Assembly: GCF_042650125.1 (NCBI RefSeq)
Contig: NZ_JBHSAP010000007.1
Span: forward strand, 496,001-560,000
Direction: 5' to 3'
DNA: 64,000 nt
DNA from: Salinithrix halophila
GTDB lineage: Bacteria; Bacillota; Bacilli; Thermoactinomycetales; DSM-45169
Within the stretch, counting starts at the first letter, position 1, and each line of letters opens with the position of its first letter. The notes below the pieces were generated by a model. It did no database searches, was not told where the DNA came from, and saw nothing but the letters and a program-made list of their open reading frames with translations. This document shows positions 52,307 through 60,608 of this stretch, piece after piece. A program made the translations under genes and the position numbers.

Positions 52307-52340
52307 TAAGGGGCCGCTCTTTTTCCAGCGCGACCCCTTA
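52307..52340 (-). terminator. Terminator of yunB
   Basis: TAAGGGG...CCCCTTA stem with internal CGCT/AGCG pairing, then AACCATTGGTTTTTT on the minus strand. Confidence 0.6.
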
Positions 52341-52394
52341 TCTTATCTAGGGAGATGGGTAACCATCATCCACTTCAGCTGTAACCCAAAACTT

Positions 52395-53165
52395 TTAATC
52401 AACCTGAATAGGGGGGAGCACCGGCATCGGTTGATTTCCGGGGGAATTCTGCTCTCCTCCCGTGTTTTTACCCGGCTTCCCTTTTTGGATACTGCCCCCC
52501 ATGTCGTTGTAGTAATAGAAACGGGGCACCTCGCCTACCACTACCGCCTGGGCAACAGGAATTTCCGTGTCGAGGGGCACCATTTCTTCTGTAAAGGGTA
52601 CCACCACTTCCATCTCGACGTGGATTTCCATCATGAGAGTGATCGACACGGTGTTCACACCCGCCGACTCCATCCGGGGTACAAGCTCCACCTGCGGTGT
52701 TCCTTTGGGCCAGATCTCAATAGGGATCTCCGGTCCGTAGCTGGCCAGAATGTTGTTCTGCATCGCCTGACCCAGGGTAACCCCAATGTCTTTGCGGTTT
52801 AATCGGTGAAGCACTTCCTGCATGCGGGAGGTCGTCCGTTCATACATCCTCCACCGCTTCTCCTCGTCAAACTGAACGGATCGGATGGCCCCATTTTTGT
52901 CTTTGTCCACTTTCATGATTCCGTTCAGCTCATTACCTGCCTTCACTTGTTCCCTTGCAGCCTCCAACACCGCCTCGTTGGCGATCTGTTTCACTTTCAT
53001 TCGAGCGATGTGTACCAGCGTGGGCTCCAGATTCTCTTCCAGTAACCAGATGACTTGAAAGAGGAGGCCAAACAGGAGGGCGAAGGTCAAAAACCAAATA
53101 CCGCCCCTCCTGCGAAAACGGATCAACGACTGTCTCCTACGGACCTTCCACCGACGGAACCCCAC
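52395..53165 (-). CDS. yunB: Sporulation protein YunB
   Basis: 256 residues: basic N-terminus, one membrane span (GIWFLTFALLFGLLFQVIWL), then an extracytoplasmic domain (NEAVLEAAREQV, NILASYGPEIPIEIWPKGTP) that matches YunB. It is needed for late sporulation in B. subtilis and lies beside lytH there; here about 15 kb of other genes separates them. GTG start at 53165 after AAGGAGGAG. Confidence 0.88.
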   Translation of the reverse strand: MGFRRWKVRRRQSLIRFRRRGGIWFLTFALLFGLLFQVIWLLEENLEPTLVHIARMKVKQIANEAVLEAAREQVKAGNELNGIMKVDKDKNGAIRSVQFDEEKRWRMYERTTSRMQEVLHRLNRKDIGVTLGQAMQNNILASYGPEIPIEIWPKGTPQVELVPRMESAGVNTVSITLMMEIHVEMEVVVPFTEEMVPLDTEIPVAQAVVVGEVPRFYYYNDMGGSIQKGKPGKNTGGEQNSPGNQPMPVLPPIQVD

Positions 53166-53438
53166 TCTGGCGCTCCTCCTTCCCGTTCATTCGGTGAACG
53201 TCATCAAGGACCTTACCGATCTACCTTCCCAAACCCATTTTATGAGCGGCTTATCCAATCCATGTTTTTGTTTTGAGCTTCACGCCACCTTGAATGAGAC
53301 AAATGTATTTCCGTTAAGGGAAATCTCCTGAACCTTCCACGCTCTTTTTTTTGTTTGATATCCACCCCAAGCCCATTCCTTGATAGAATAGGAGAAGTGG
53401 AATCGACACGGATCATGAGGAGAACGGAGGACAACTTT

Positions 53439-54941
53439 ATGAACTACCCTGGAGAGCGAACGGTCGACCTTACCCGCTATGTATCCAATTTGGATAAAAA
53501 CGTTTATGCGATTTTCAACCTTCCCGAAGAAGTGATCGCGGTCATTTTTGCCTATGTAAGCCGCAGCTCCGCCGGCTTTCGGGAAAATTTGGCCAAGCTT
53601 CTGGCTGATGATGAATTGGGAGTGAGCGGATCTGCCGGAGGAATGGCTACCGCTTATTCAGAAAAAGCGGCCCGTTTTCACGAGAAATGGGTCGTAGGCT
53701 ACGGCCACTCTAGCGTCGCGGAACACGCCGTTGCCCACCTGGGCGTTGAAAAAATCAGCCGACTTGCGTCGGCGGAGTTGGAACTAGCCAATACCTTCAA
53801 CAGCTTTACCGAATACAGTCAACGCTACCAACGGCCGGAACGGGGACAATTCTACACCCCCCCGGAACTAGACAAGGATGGGGAGACCCGATCGGCCTAT
53901 CTTCGCCACCAGGAACGCGCCTTTGATACCTATGAATCCCTGCTGAAGGGATTGATCCCCCATCTAATGGAGAAGATGCCCCGGGAAGAAGGGGAAAGCG
54001 ACAAGCGGTTCCGCTCCCGTGTGGAGAAAATCGCCTTCGAAGACGCCCGTTACGTCCTGACTCTAGCCACCTGTACCAGCCTCGGGTTGACTGGTAATGG
54101 TCGCGCCCTACGGGACACACTGGTGCGCCTTCTCTCCAGCCGCCACAGGGAATCACAGGAGCTGGCCCGGAGCATGGAGCGGGAAATCAGCCAGGTGATC
54201 CCTACGCTGCTGAAACATGTCCGACCCAGTGATTATCTAGCGGAGTGCCGTACAGCCCTTGCCAAGCAACCAGCTCCCGCCGCGGATCGGCACCTGCGAG
54301 GCCACGCTTTTAACGGCCCCCGTGCTCGTTTCGTCGACTTGCCTGACTACGACACCGCCCTCACTCGTCTAACCATTCAGCTACTTATAGAAAGGCATGG
54401 GCTCTCCTACCGAGCCGCTGAAACCGAAGCACAAGGCCTATCCCGATCGGATAAAGAAAACAGGGTAGATGCTGCTCTCTCGGGGCTACGCTTCTTCGAC
54501 AACCCACTAGACGCGTTCCGCCACCTGACTTACCATATGGAAATACAACTGTCGGAAGCCAACTGGCACCAACTCCTGCGCCACAACCGGGGCACGAGCT
54601 TTACCTACGGAGAACCGACGGTTAACTTGGGATATACGGTTCCACCCCACATCCAGGAGGCGGGATTGACAGAGACCTTCACCCGGTTGATGGAAGAGGC
54701 GGATCAGCTGACAGAACAGATGCAGAAACGCTGCCCCGAAGCTGCCCCCTATTGTGTCACCAATGCCCACCATCGGCAGGTGACAGCTACTGCCAGCCTA
54801 TGGGAGCTCTATCATCTCATCAATCTACGTACCTCCCCCGAAGCCCAATGGGATATCCGGGCCGCTTTCGAACAGCTGAGCGCTCAATTGGAGGCGAACC
54901 ATCCTGCCCTCATTCGCCAAGCAAAACGGCGGCTGGTATGA
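53439..54941 (+). CDS. Long ThyX-like (FAD-dependent thymidylate synthase family) protein
   Basis: 500 residues, twice the usual ThyX size, with two ThyX-like halves. The first half carries VGYGHSSVAEHAVAHLGVE and FTEYSQRYQRP (the SxRY end of the ThyX signature); the second carries WHQLLRHNRGTSFTYG (the RHR-like part) and VNLGYTVPP. The canonical RHRxxSxNxxSxRY motif is thus not intact in either half, so thymidylate synthase activity is uncertain. Start ATG 53439, 8 nt after GGAGG. Divergent from yunB. Confidence 0.82.
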   Translation: MNYPGERTVDLTRYVSNLDKNVYAIFNLPEEVIAVIFAYVSRSSAGFRENLAKLLADDELGVSGSAGGMATAYSEKAARFHEKWVVGYGHSSVAEHAVAHLGVEKISRLASAELELANTFNSFTEYSQRYQRPERGQFYTPPELDKDGETRSAYLRHQERAFDTYESLLKGLIPHLMEKMPREEGESDKRFRSRVEKIAFEDARYVLTLATCTSLGLTGNGRALRDTLVRLLSSRHRESQELARSMEREISQVIPTLLKHVRPSDYLAECRTALAKQPAPAADRHLRGHAFNGPRARFVDLPDYDTALTRLTIQLLIERHGLSYRAAETEAQGLSRSDKENRVDAALSGLRFFDNPLDAFRHLTYHMEIQLSEANWHQLLRHNRGTSFTYGEPTVNLGYTVPPHIQEAGLTETFTRLMEEADQLTEQMQKRCPEAAPYCVTNAHHRQVTATASLWELYHLINLRTSPEAQWDIRAAFEQLSAQLEANHPALIRQAKRRLV

Positions 54942-54951
54942 ACTCAAACAA

Positions 54952-54985
54952 GCGATGGGCCCTTAGATGGGGTCCGTCGTTTTTT
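54952..54985 (+). terminator. Terminator of the ThyX-like gene
   Basis: GCGATGGGCCC / GGGGTCCGTCGT stem with G-U pairs, six T residues after. Confidence 0.7.
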
Positions 54986-55112
54986 ACTATCTCTCTTTAC
55001 AAATAATTTACATTATTTGTTCATTATTTTCTCCAATAATTCGAATTTCATTGTATACTGGTTTTGTGTACCAATCTGGTCTAACTTTTCCCATATAGTA
55101 GAGGAGGAACCC

Positions 55113-55580
55113 ATGAACACCTTCAAAAAACTGTCTCTTTCCCTGATGCTAGCTACGTCGATCCTACTTCCCTTCGGCACTGTGCCAACCCAGGCCGCTC
55201 CCATCACCGGGGCTTATGGAGAGGTCCGCACCACAGCCAAAGCCGTCGTTACCGTCGATGCCACCATAAAAGAAGTGCGTGGCTATGACGAGGATCGCGA
55301 ACACCAACATCTCCTGGTCGATGACATCCGGGTACAGGAAATCGAAAACGGATCCGCTGACGACATTCCGAACCGGGCCTTCGTATCCATCCGTATTGAC
55401 GAGCAGGGAACTGAAAAAGAAATCCCCAACCTTCGTGCTGGTGCCCCAATCGAGATCAAAGGGGAGTTTATCCCCGAGGAAGAAGCTTACGAGACACCCC
55501 ACAACTGCTGTGACGCCGTCATCCATTTTACCCATGACCCCCTCGGCTATGTCCGTTACGACGGGACTCTCTACCGCTGA
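55113..55580 (+). CDS. Secreted protein of unknown function
   Basis: 155 residues with a signal peptide (KKLSLSLMLATSILLPFG, cleavage near TQAAP) and a beta-rich domain (FVSIRIDEQGTEKEI, IEIKGEFIPEEEAY) resembling secreted OB-like folds. It carries an adjacent Cys pair (HNCCDAV). Family not recognised with confidence. Ribosome site GAGGAGG before ATG 55113. Confidence 0.7.
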   Translation: MNTFKKLSLSLMLATSILLPFGTVPTQAAPITGAYGEVRTTAKAVVTVDATIKEVRGYDEDREHQHLLVDDIRVQEIENGSADDIPNRAFVSIRIDEQGTEKEIPNLRAGAPIEIKGEFIPEEEAYETPHNCCDAVIHFTHDPLGYVRYDGTLYR

Positions 55581-55594
55581 GCTCATTTTCAATG

Positions 55595-55628
55595 ACCGGT
55601 CTTGCCTTTTTGGTAAGCCGGTTTTTTT
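55595..55628 (+). terminator. Terminator of the secreted-protein gene
   Basis: ACCGG-T-CTTGCC / GGTAAG-CCGGT stem, seven T residues. Confidence 0.85.
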
Positions 55629-55630
55629 CA

Positions 55631-55660
55631 TTGACATACATGAATGACTGCGCATATAAT
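55631..55660 (+). promoter_or_regulatory. Strong sigma-A promoter of the czrA operon
   Basis: TTGACA (55631-55636), 18-bp spacer, TATAAT (55655-55660), both consensus hexamers. Transcription start near 55667. Confidence 0.85.
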
Positions 55661-55674
55661 GCAACTATCACAAC

Positions 55675-55690
55675 ATGAACATATGACCAT
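55675..55690. promoter_or_regulatory. Probable CzrA operator
   Basis: ATGAACATATGACCAT, an imperfect dyad centred on CATATG, lies just downstream of the start site. ArsR/SmtB-family operators typically carry a TGAACA half-site, seen here on the left arm only. Confidence 0.45.
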
Positions 55691-55718
55691 ATAAGAGAAG
55701 GAAAACGGAGGAACTCCC

Positions 55719-56048
55719 ATGGATGGCCAGGAAAATCAATCACAGTCCACCTCGTACGATCCCCTTGATGATGAAACGCTGTTCATTGTGACGCAGACGT
55801 TCAAAGCACTAGCCGATCCAACCCGGGTACGGATTCTGCATCTCTTGGCAGACCGAGAGATTTCCGTCACGGAGATCTCCGAGACGCTTTCCCTATCCCA
55901 ATCGACAGTTTCCCATCAATTGCGGTTCCTGAAGAACCTACGGTTGGTCAAATTTCGTCGAGCAGGCACCACTCTCTATTACTCACCGGAGGATCAGCAT
56001 GTGATGACCCTGTTGAAGCAATCCATCAACCACGCCCAACATGATTAG
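55719..56048 (+). CDS. czrA: ArsR/SmtB-family zinc-responsive repressor (CzrA-like)
   Basis: 109 residues: winged helix LADPTRVRILHLLADREISV, SLSQSTVSHQLRFLKNLRL and a C-terminal helix with the alpha-5 zinc site Asp-x-His-x10-His-x2-His (EDQHVMTLLKQSINHAQH), exactly the CzrA pattern. Zinc or cobalt release of the repressor would open the downstream ATPase gene. Confidence 0.9.
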   Translation: MDGQENQSQSTSYDPLDDETLFIVTQTFKALADPTRVRILHLLADREISVTEISETLSLSQSTVSHQLRFLKNLRLVKFRRAGTTLYYSPEDQHVMTLLKQSINHAQHD

Positions 56049-56132
56049 TTTGTGATATCGGGCCAACCCGTCGGAGTATCTGGGCTCGCCCACCTCTGCG
56101 CCCCATTTTACCGGAAAAGGAGTCGAAACAGC

Positions 56133-58232
56133 TTGACAGAGTACCGGTTAAAAGGCTTGTCCTGCCCCGGATGCGCCGCCGACCTGGAACGGGCCATCCG
56201 CAGGATTACTCATGGAGAATCAGCTCGTATCCTGTACTCCAGCGGCACGCTCATGTTGGACGAACAGGTGGATCTGGAACAAGTGAAAGTAGCCCTCGCC
56301 CGAGAAGGAGTCGCCTTGGTTTCCTCCGAGAACGGAGCCGAGGAGCATGAAGACAGCCATGGCTCGGGTAACGGATTGAACCTCAAGATCGCCCTCGCTG
56401 TCTCGACGGTTCTGTTCGGTCTCGCCATCGTTTTAGAGGGCCGTGTAGATCCCTTTCCCATCGGGCTGTATCTGGTCGCGATGGCTCTCAGTGGATATCG
56501 GACGTTCCTAAAAGGGATCCGTAACCTCTTCCGTTTGAAATTCAATATCGAGACCTTGATGACGATCGCCCTCGTGGGAGCAGTCGCCATCGGAGAGTGG
56601 AAAGAAGGAACGCTGGTCGCAATTCTGTTCGGCTTGAACGAATACCTGGAAGGACTGGGAATGGAGAAAGCACGCAACTCCATGGAAAAACTGCTGGCGG
56701 TTGCCCCCCTGCAAGCCACCCGTATCGAGGAAGAGGGAGAACGCATCGTTTCAATTGGGGAACTCCGTGCCGGCGACCGGGTTCTCGTCCGCCCCGGAGA
56801 AAAAATCCCTTCCGACGGTGTAGTAGATGAAGGGCGCAGTTCGGTTAACGAAGCCGCGATTACCGGAGAATCTCTCCCCGTCGAAAAGTCAGTGGGGGAA
56901 ACTGTATTCGGAAGCAGCATCAACAACGAAGGGGTCTTGAAGATCCGGATCGACAGTGCCTTTGAAGATTCGGCCATCTCCCGCATCCTGCAACTGGTCC
57001 GCGAAGCCCAAGAAGCCAAAACACCGACAGAACTTTTTATCAACCGCTTTTCCCAGTATTACACCCCGATGATCATGGCCATCGCCGCCCTAGTCATGAC
57101 GGTTCCACCTCTTCTTGCCGGTTCTGGGTGGGGGAGCTGGTTTTATCAGGGGTTGGCCGTTCTCATCGTCGGTTGCCCCTGTGCGCTCATTCTCTCCTCG
57201 CCCATCGCCAATATCGCCGGCATCACCCGTAACGCGCGGAACGGGATCCTCGTAAAAGGATCTGTCCATTTAGAGCAACTGGGGAAACTTCGAACCGTCG
57301 CCTTTGACAAGACTGGAACTTTAACCAAAGGACGTCCGGTCGTGGGTGAAACCCTGCAATACCACTCGGATCTCCTGCCCATCGCCGGTGCGATAGAGAA
57401 AGACTCCTCCCATCCATTGGCCCGGGCTGTGATAGAGAAGGTGAAGGAAGCCGGCATAGAGCCGTTAAAGGCTGTCGATTTAGAAACGACTGCCGGGAGC
57501 GGGGTCACGGCAGTCGTCGACGGACGAAGGTATTGGGCGGGCAACGAGCGTGCCCTTTCCCATCTGACAATCCCCTCCGATGTTCAAGCGGATATTCAAC
57601 GACTAAAAGAACAGGGATACACCTTGGTCCTGATCGCCGATGAGGAAAAAGTCCTCGGTTTCTTTGGCTTGGCGGATGAGATCCGGGAAGAGAGCGCAAG
57701 CGTCATCCGGTCCCTCCACAAAACGGGGATCACCAAGACCGTCATGCTGACGGGGGATCACCCTCGTTCGGCGGAAAAAGTGGCGGAAGCGGTTGGTGTC
57801 ACGACCGTTCACGCCGGTCTCCTCCCTGAAGGCAAGGTAGAACAGGTGAAAAAGCTCACCACTCAAGCGAAAACAGCCATGGTGGGGGATGGGATTAATG
57901 ATTCACCCGCTCTTGCCGCCGCCGATCTCGGAATCGCGATGGGCAAAGGGACCGACAGTGCCATTGAAACCGCTGATATCGTCCTCATGCAAGATCATCT
58001 GGGCAAACTGCCCTCTGCCATCCGGATTGCCCGACGGGTCAACCGAATCATCCGGCTAAACATTTCCCTGGCTCTGGGCTTGAAACTGATCGCTCTTCTG
58101 CTGACCATCCCTGGCTTATTAACCCTATGGATCGCCATCCTATCGGATATGGGAGCTACCATCCTGGTCACCCTCATCAGTCTGACCATCTTGTGGCAAC
58201 GGAAAAAGCCTTCTCTTAACCCGCAAAATTAA
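56133..58232 (+). CDS. cadA: Zn2+/Cd2+-exporting P1B-type ATPase (CadA/ZntA-like)
   Basis: 699 residues. An N-terminal heavy-metal-associated domain (LKGLSCPGCAADLERAI) is followed by an acidic/His linker, eight predicted membrane spans with the transport motif VGCPCALILS, the phosphorylation site DKTGTLTKG, TGES actuator loop and GDGINDSPALAAA. It pumps Zn, Cd or Pb out of the cell. Start TTG 56133 with AAGGAG at 10 nt; the frame runs to 56052 without a ribosome site. Probably cotranscribed with czrA. Confidence 0.92.
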   Translation: MTEYRLKGLSCPGCAADLERAIRRITHGESARILYSSGTLMLDEQVDLEQVKVALAREGVALVSSENGAEEHEDSHGSGNGLNLKIALAVSTVLFGLAIVLEGRVDPFPIGLYLVAMALSGYRTFLKGIRNLFRLKFNIETLMTIALVGAVAIGEWKEGTLVAILFGLNEYLEGLGMEKARNSMEKLLAVAPLQATRIEEEGERIVSIGELRAGDRVLVRPGEKIPSDGVVDEGRSSVNEAAITGESLPVEKSVGETVFGSSINNEGVLKIRIDSAFEDSAISRILQLVREAQEAKTPTELFINRFSQYYTPMIMAIAALVMTVPPLLAGSGWGSWFYQGLAVLIVGCPCALILSSPIANIAGITRNARNGILVKGSVHLEQLGKLRTVAFDKTGTLTKGRPVVGETLQYHSDLLPIAGAIEKDSSHPLARAVIEKVKEAGIEPLKAVDLETTAGSGVTAVVDGRRYWAGNERALSHLTIPSDVQADIQRLKEQGYTLVLIADEEKVLGFFGLADEIREESASVIRSLHKTGITKTVMLTGDHPRSAEKVAEAVGVTTVHAGLLPEGKVEQVKKLTTQAKTAMVGDGINDSPALAAADLGIAMGKGTDSAIETADIVLMQDHLGKLPSAIRIARRVNRIIRLNISLALGLKLIALLLTIPGLLTLWIAILSDMGATILVTLISLTILWQRKKPSLNPQN

Positions 58233-58239
58233 GGAAAGC

Positions 58240-58272
58240 AGAGGCTCATTCAATCGAATGGGCCTCTATATT
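58240..58272 (+). terminator. Terminator of the czrA-cadA operon
   Basis: AGAGGCTCATTC/GAATGGGCCTCT stem, tetraloop AATC, then ATATTTTT. Confidence 0.85.
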
Positions 58273-58307
58273 TTTCTCCAAAAGCTGTAAACCCCTGTAA
58301 CCCCAAA

Positions 58308-58739
58308 TCACTCCTTCGCTTCTTCGGCAAAACGGTGAATCCGCTCTTCGATCTGATCACGCACCCTTTGGAAGACTCCCCATACCTCTTCCTCCGTACC
58401 TTCGACTTTGGCAGGATCATCAAAGCCCCAATGCATCCGCTGGACATGGGAGGGAGTTATGGGGCACTTGTGGTTGGCGTCCCCGCATAGCGTGACGGCG
58501 TAGTCCGCGTTATTCAAGATTTCAGGATCAATGATGTCGGAGGTCTGATCTGAGATGTCGATCCCCTTCTCCTCCATCGCCTTCACCGCCTTGGGATTAA
58601 GACCATGCGCCTCGATCCCGGCGCTGTACACGTTAAAACGATCCCCAAGAATATGTTTACCGAATCCTTCCGCCATCTGGCTACGGCAGGAGTTTCCGGT
58701 GCAGAGAAAATAAATGGTTTTTTTCTTATCGGCAGTCAT
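58308..58739 (-). CDS. arsC: Arsenate reductase, thioredoxin-coupled
   Basis: 143 residues of the low-molecular-weight-phosphatase-like ArsC: P-loop CTGNSCRSQ with nucleophile Cys 13 and the redox Cys pair in LCGDANHKCP. It reduces arsenate to arsenite using thioredoxin. Third gene of arsRBC. Confidence 0.95.
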   Translation of the reverse strand: MTADKKKTIYFLCTGNSCRSQMAEGFGKHILGDRFNVYSAGIEAHGLNPKAVKAMEEKGIDISDQTSDIIDPEILNNADYAVTLCGDANHKCPITPSHVQRMHWGFDDPAKVEGTEEEVWGVFQRVRDQIEERIHRFAEEAKE

Positions 58740-58762
58740 CGTGATTCCTCCTAGAAATGGAT

Positions 58763-60064
58763 TTAATAGAGCAGCATCAGCCAGATATACAAGCCGAGAA
58801 GGGTAATCAATAGGGTTGGGACTGTTAGCACAATACCCACTTTGAAATAAGTACCCCAGGTAATCTTCACACCCTTACGAGAGAGGACATGGAGCCAGAG
58901 AAGGGTCGCCAGCGAGCCAATCGGGGTGATCTTAGGGCCTAGATCAGAACCAATGACATTCGCGTATACCAACGCTTCGTGCATGAGTCCTTTCGTCTGG
59001 ATGGTTTGAATCGCCAGCGCGTCAATCATCACTGTCGGCATATTGTTCATAATAGAGGAGAGAAAAGCGGCGATAAAACCCATCCCCACCGTCCCTACAA
59101 GGGGCCCCTGGCCCACCATCCACTGAATCACACCAGCAAGAGCGTCAGTAAGACCCGCGTTCTTCAGGCCGTAGACCACCACATACATTCCGATAGAGAA
59201 GACGACCACCGTCCAGGGGGCCTCTTTCACCAGTTGCTTTGTCTGAATGAAAGCACTGCTACGTGCCGCCAAAAGAAACCAAAGGGCCGCTGCACCTGCG
59301 ATGATCGACACGGGAACGCCCAAAGGTTCACTAAAGAGATACCCTACCAGCAGGATCCCCAGAATCCCCCAAGAAAGACGGAACAGACGCATATCCTTGA
59401 TTGCTCCCCTGGGCTTTGGTAGTTGGGTTAGATCATAGTCTTTCGGAATACGCTTCCGGAAGAAGAAGAATAGGACAAGAATACTAGCGCCCAGAGCAAA
59501 GAAATTGGGAACAATCATGCGAGTCGTATATTCCACAAACCCAATCCCAAAGAAGTCTGCGGAGACGATATTAACGAGGTTACTCACTACAAGCGGCAAG
59601 GATGTCGTATCCGCGATAAATCCGCTCGCTATGACAAAGGCGAAAATCATTTTTTCTTCGAATTGCAGAGCTCGAACCATGGCCAACACGATGGGAGTCA
59701 AGATCAGAGCTGCTCCGTCGTTGGCGAAGAAGGCAGCCACTGCAGCCCCTAACAGGACCACGTAGACAAACATTTTTCGCCCATTTCCTCCAGCGAGACG
59801 GGCCATATGCAAAGCGGCCCATTCAAAGAAACCAATCTCGTCCATGATGAGAGAGATGAGGATGATGGCGACGAACGCCAAAGTGGCATTCCAGACCATT
59901 CCCGTCACAATCCAAACATCCGGCAGGCTGACAACCCCGAATAAGAGGGCTAAGATCGCCCCGCCTGTCGCCGACCAACCGATCGACAACCCTCGGGGTT
60001 GCCAGATCACGAACACCAAGGTGACCGCAAAAATGATAAAAGATAGCCAAGCTGAAGACGTCAT
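58763..60064 (-). CDS. arsB: Arsenite efflux permease ArsB
   Basis: 433 residues, about 12 membrane spans, with FANDGAALILTPIVL and MNNMPTVMIDALA, the conserved ArsB/NhaD-family loops. It exports arsenite by proton exchange or with ArsA; no arsA is here. Ribosome site AAAGAGG, 17 nt after arsR. Confidence 0.93.
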   Translation of the reverse strand: MTSSAWLSFIIFAVTLVFVIWQPRGLSIGWSATGGAILALLFGVVSLPDVWIVTGMVWNATLAFVAIILISLIMDEIGFFEWAALHMARLAGGNGRKMFVYVVLLGAAVAAFFANDGAALILTPIVLAMVRALQFEEKMIFAFVIASGFIADTTSLPLVVSNLVNIVSADFFGIGFVEYTTRMIVPNFFALGASILVLFFFFRKRIPKDYDLTQLPKPRGAIKDMRLFRLSWGILGILLVGYLFSEPLGVPVSIIAGAAALWFLLAARSSAFIQTKQLVKEAPWTVVVFSIGMYVVVYGLKNAGLTDALAGVIQWMVGQGPLVGTVGMGFIAAFLSSIMNNMPTVMIDALAIQTIQTKGLMHEALVYANVIGSDLGPKITPIGSLATLLWLHVLSRKGVKITWGTYFKVGIVLTVPTLLITLLGLYIWLMLLY

Positions 60065-60080
60065 CGTTTTGCCTCTTTCG

Positions 60081-60425
60081 TTATCTTTTGTCGCATAGGA
60101 CTTTTTTTCCGCTCGTTTTCAATGCTCTGATCTCATCACTAAGGTCCGGTAAGTGGTCAACCACCGATTGGAAATAGGGGAGCCGCTCGCCATCGAGGGA
60201 ATAAATGACCCATTGTCCTCGTCGGCGTTCCTTGACCAGCTGGGCATTTTTCAGTTTACGCATGTGTTGGGAAACAGCCGGTTGCGACATACCTAATATT
60301 TCAACCAGCTCGCAGACGCAGAGATCCTCTGTTTTCAACAGAGCCAACATTCGAAGGCGGGATGGATCCCCCATCGCCTTGTTACATTCAGCAAGTTCTT
60401 CCCATCCAAGTTCGAGCCGCATCAT
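60081..60425 (-). CDS. arsR: Arsenic-responsive repressor ArsR
   Basis: 114 residues with the arsenite-binding motif DLCVCELVEILGMSQPAVSQ in the DNA-recognition helix, so As(III) binding by the CVC pair releases DNA. Start ATG 60425, 7 nt after GAGGT. Controls arsRBC through 60443-60472. Confidence 0.93.
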   Translation of the reverse strand: MMRLELGWEELAECNKAMGDPSRLRMLALLKTEDLCVCELVEILGMSQPAVSQHMRKLKNAQLVKERRRGQWVIYSLDGERLPYFQSVVDHLPDLSDEIRALKTSGKKVLCDKR

Positions 60426-60442
60426 ATACATCACCTCAATTT

Positions 60443-60472
60443 TATATAAGCATATCCTTATATACTTGTCAA
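60443..60472 (-). promoter_or_regulatory. ars promoter with ArsR operator
   Basis: Minus strand TTGACA (60467-60472), 18-bp spacer, TATATA (60443-60448). The perfect dyad TATATAAG-N6-CTTATATA (60443-60464) covers the spacer and -10, fitting an ArsR operator. Confidence 0.75.
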
Positions 60473-60542
60473 AATCATTCCATGCTTCAGGACTGAAAGC
60501 CTGATTCTTCATCTATTTTTCCACAAAAATCCTATCAATCTA

Positions 60543-60572
60543 TTGACAATAATGAAAAATTTCCAATAAACT
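60543..60572 (+). promoter_or_regulatory. Probable promoter of the M28 peptidase gene
   Basis: TTGACA (60543-60548), 18-bp spacer, TAAACT (60567-60572). Confidence 0.5.
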
Positions 60573-60608
60573 ACGAGAGGAGGAAAAATTTTTTGGAGGA
60601 GGAGAGAA

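Larger units (their letters stand above)
51933..52394. other. AT-rich upstream region and about 210-nt leader of the ALAS operon
   Basis: No gene seen. It contains the promoter at 52150-52180, a transcript leader with a CTTACCC-TTC-GGGAAG hairpin (about 52090-52110) and T-runs, and the terminator of yunB at 52307-52340. Base composition is clearly more AT-rich than the surroundings. Confidence 0.5.
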
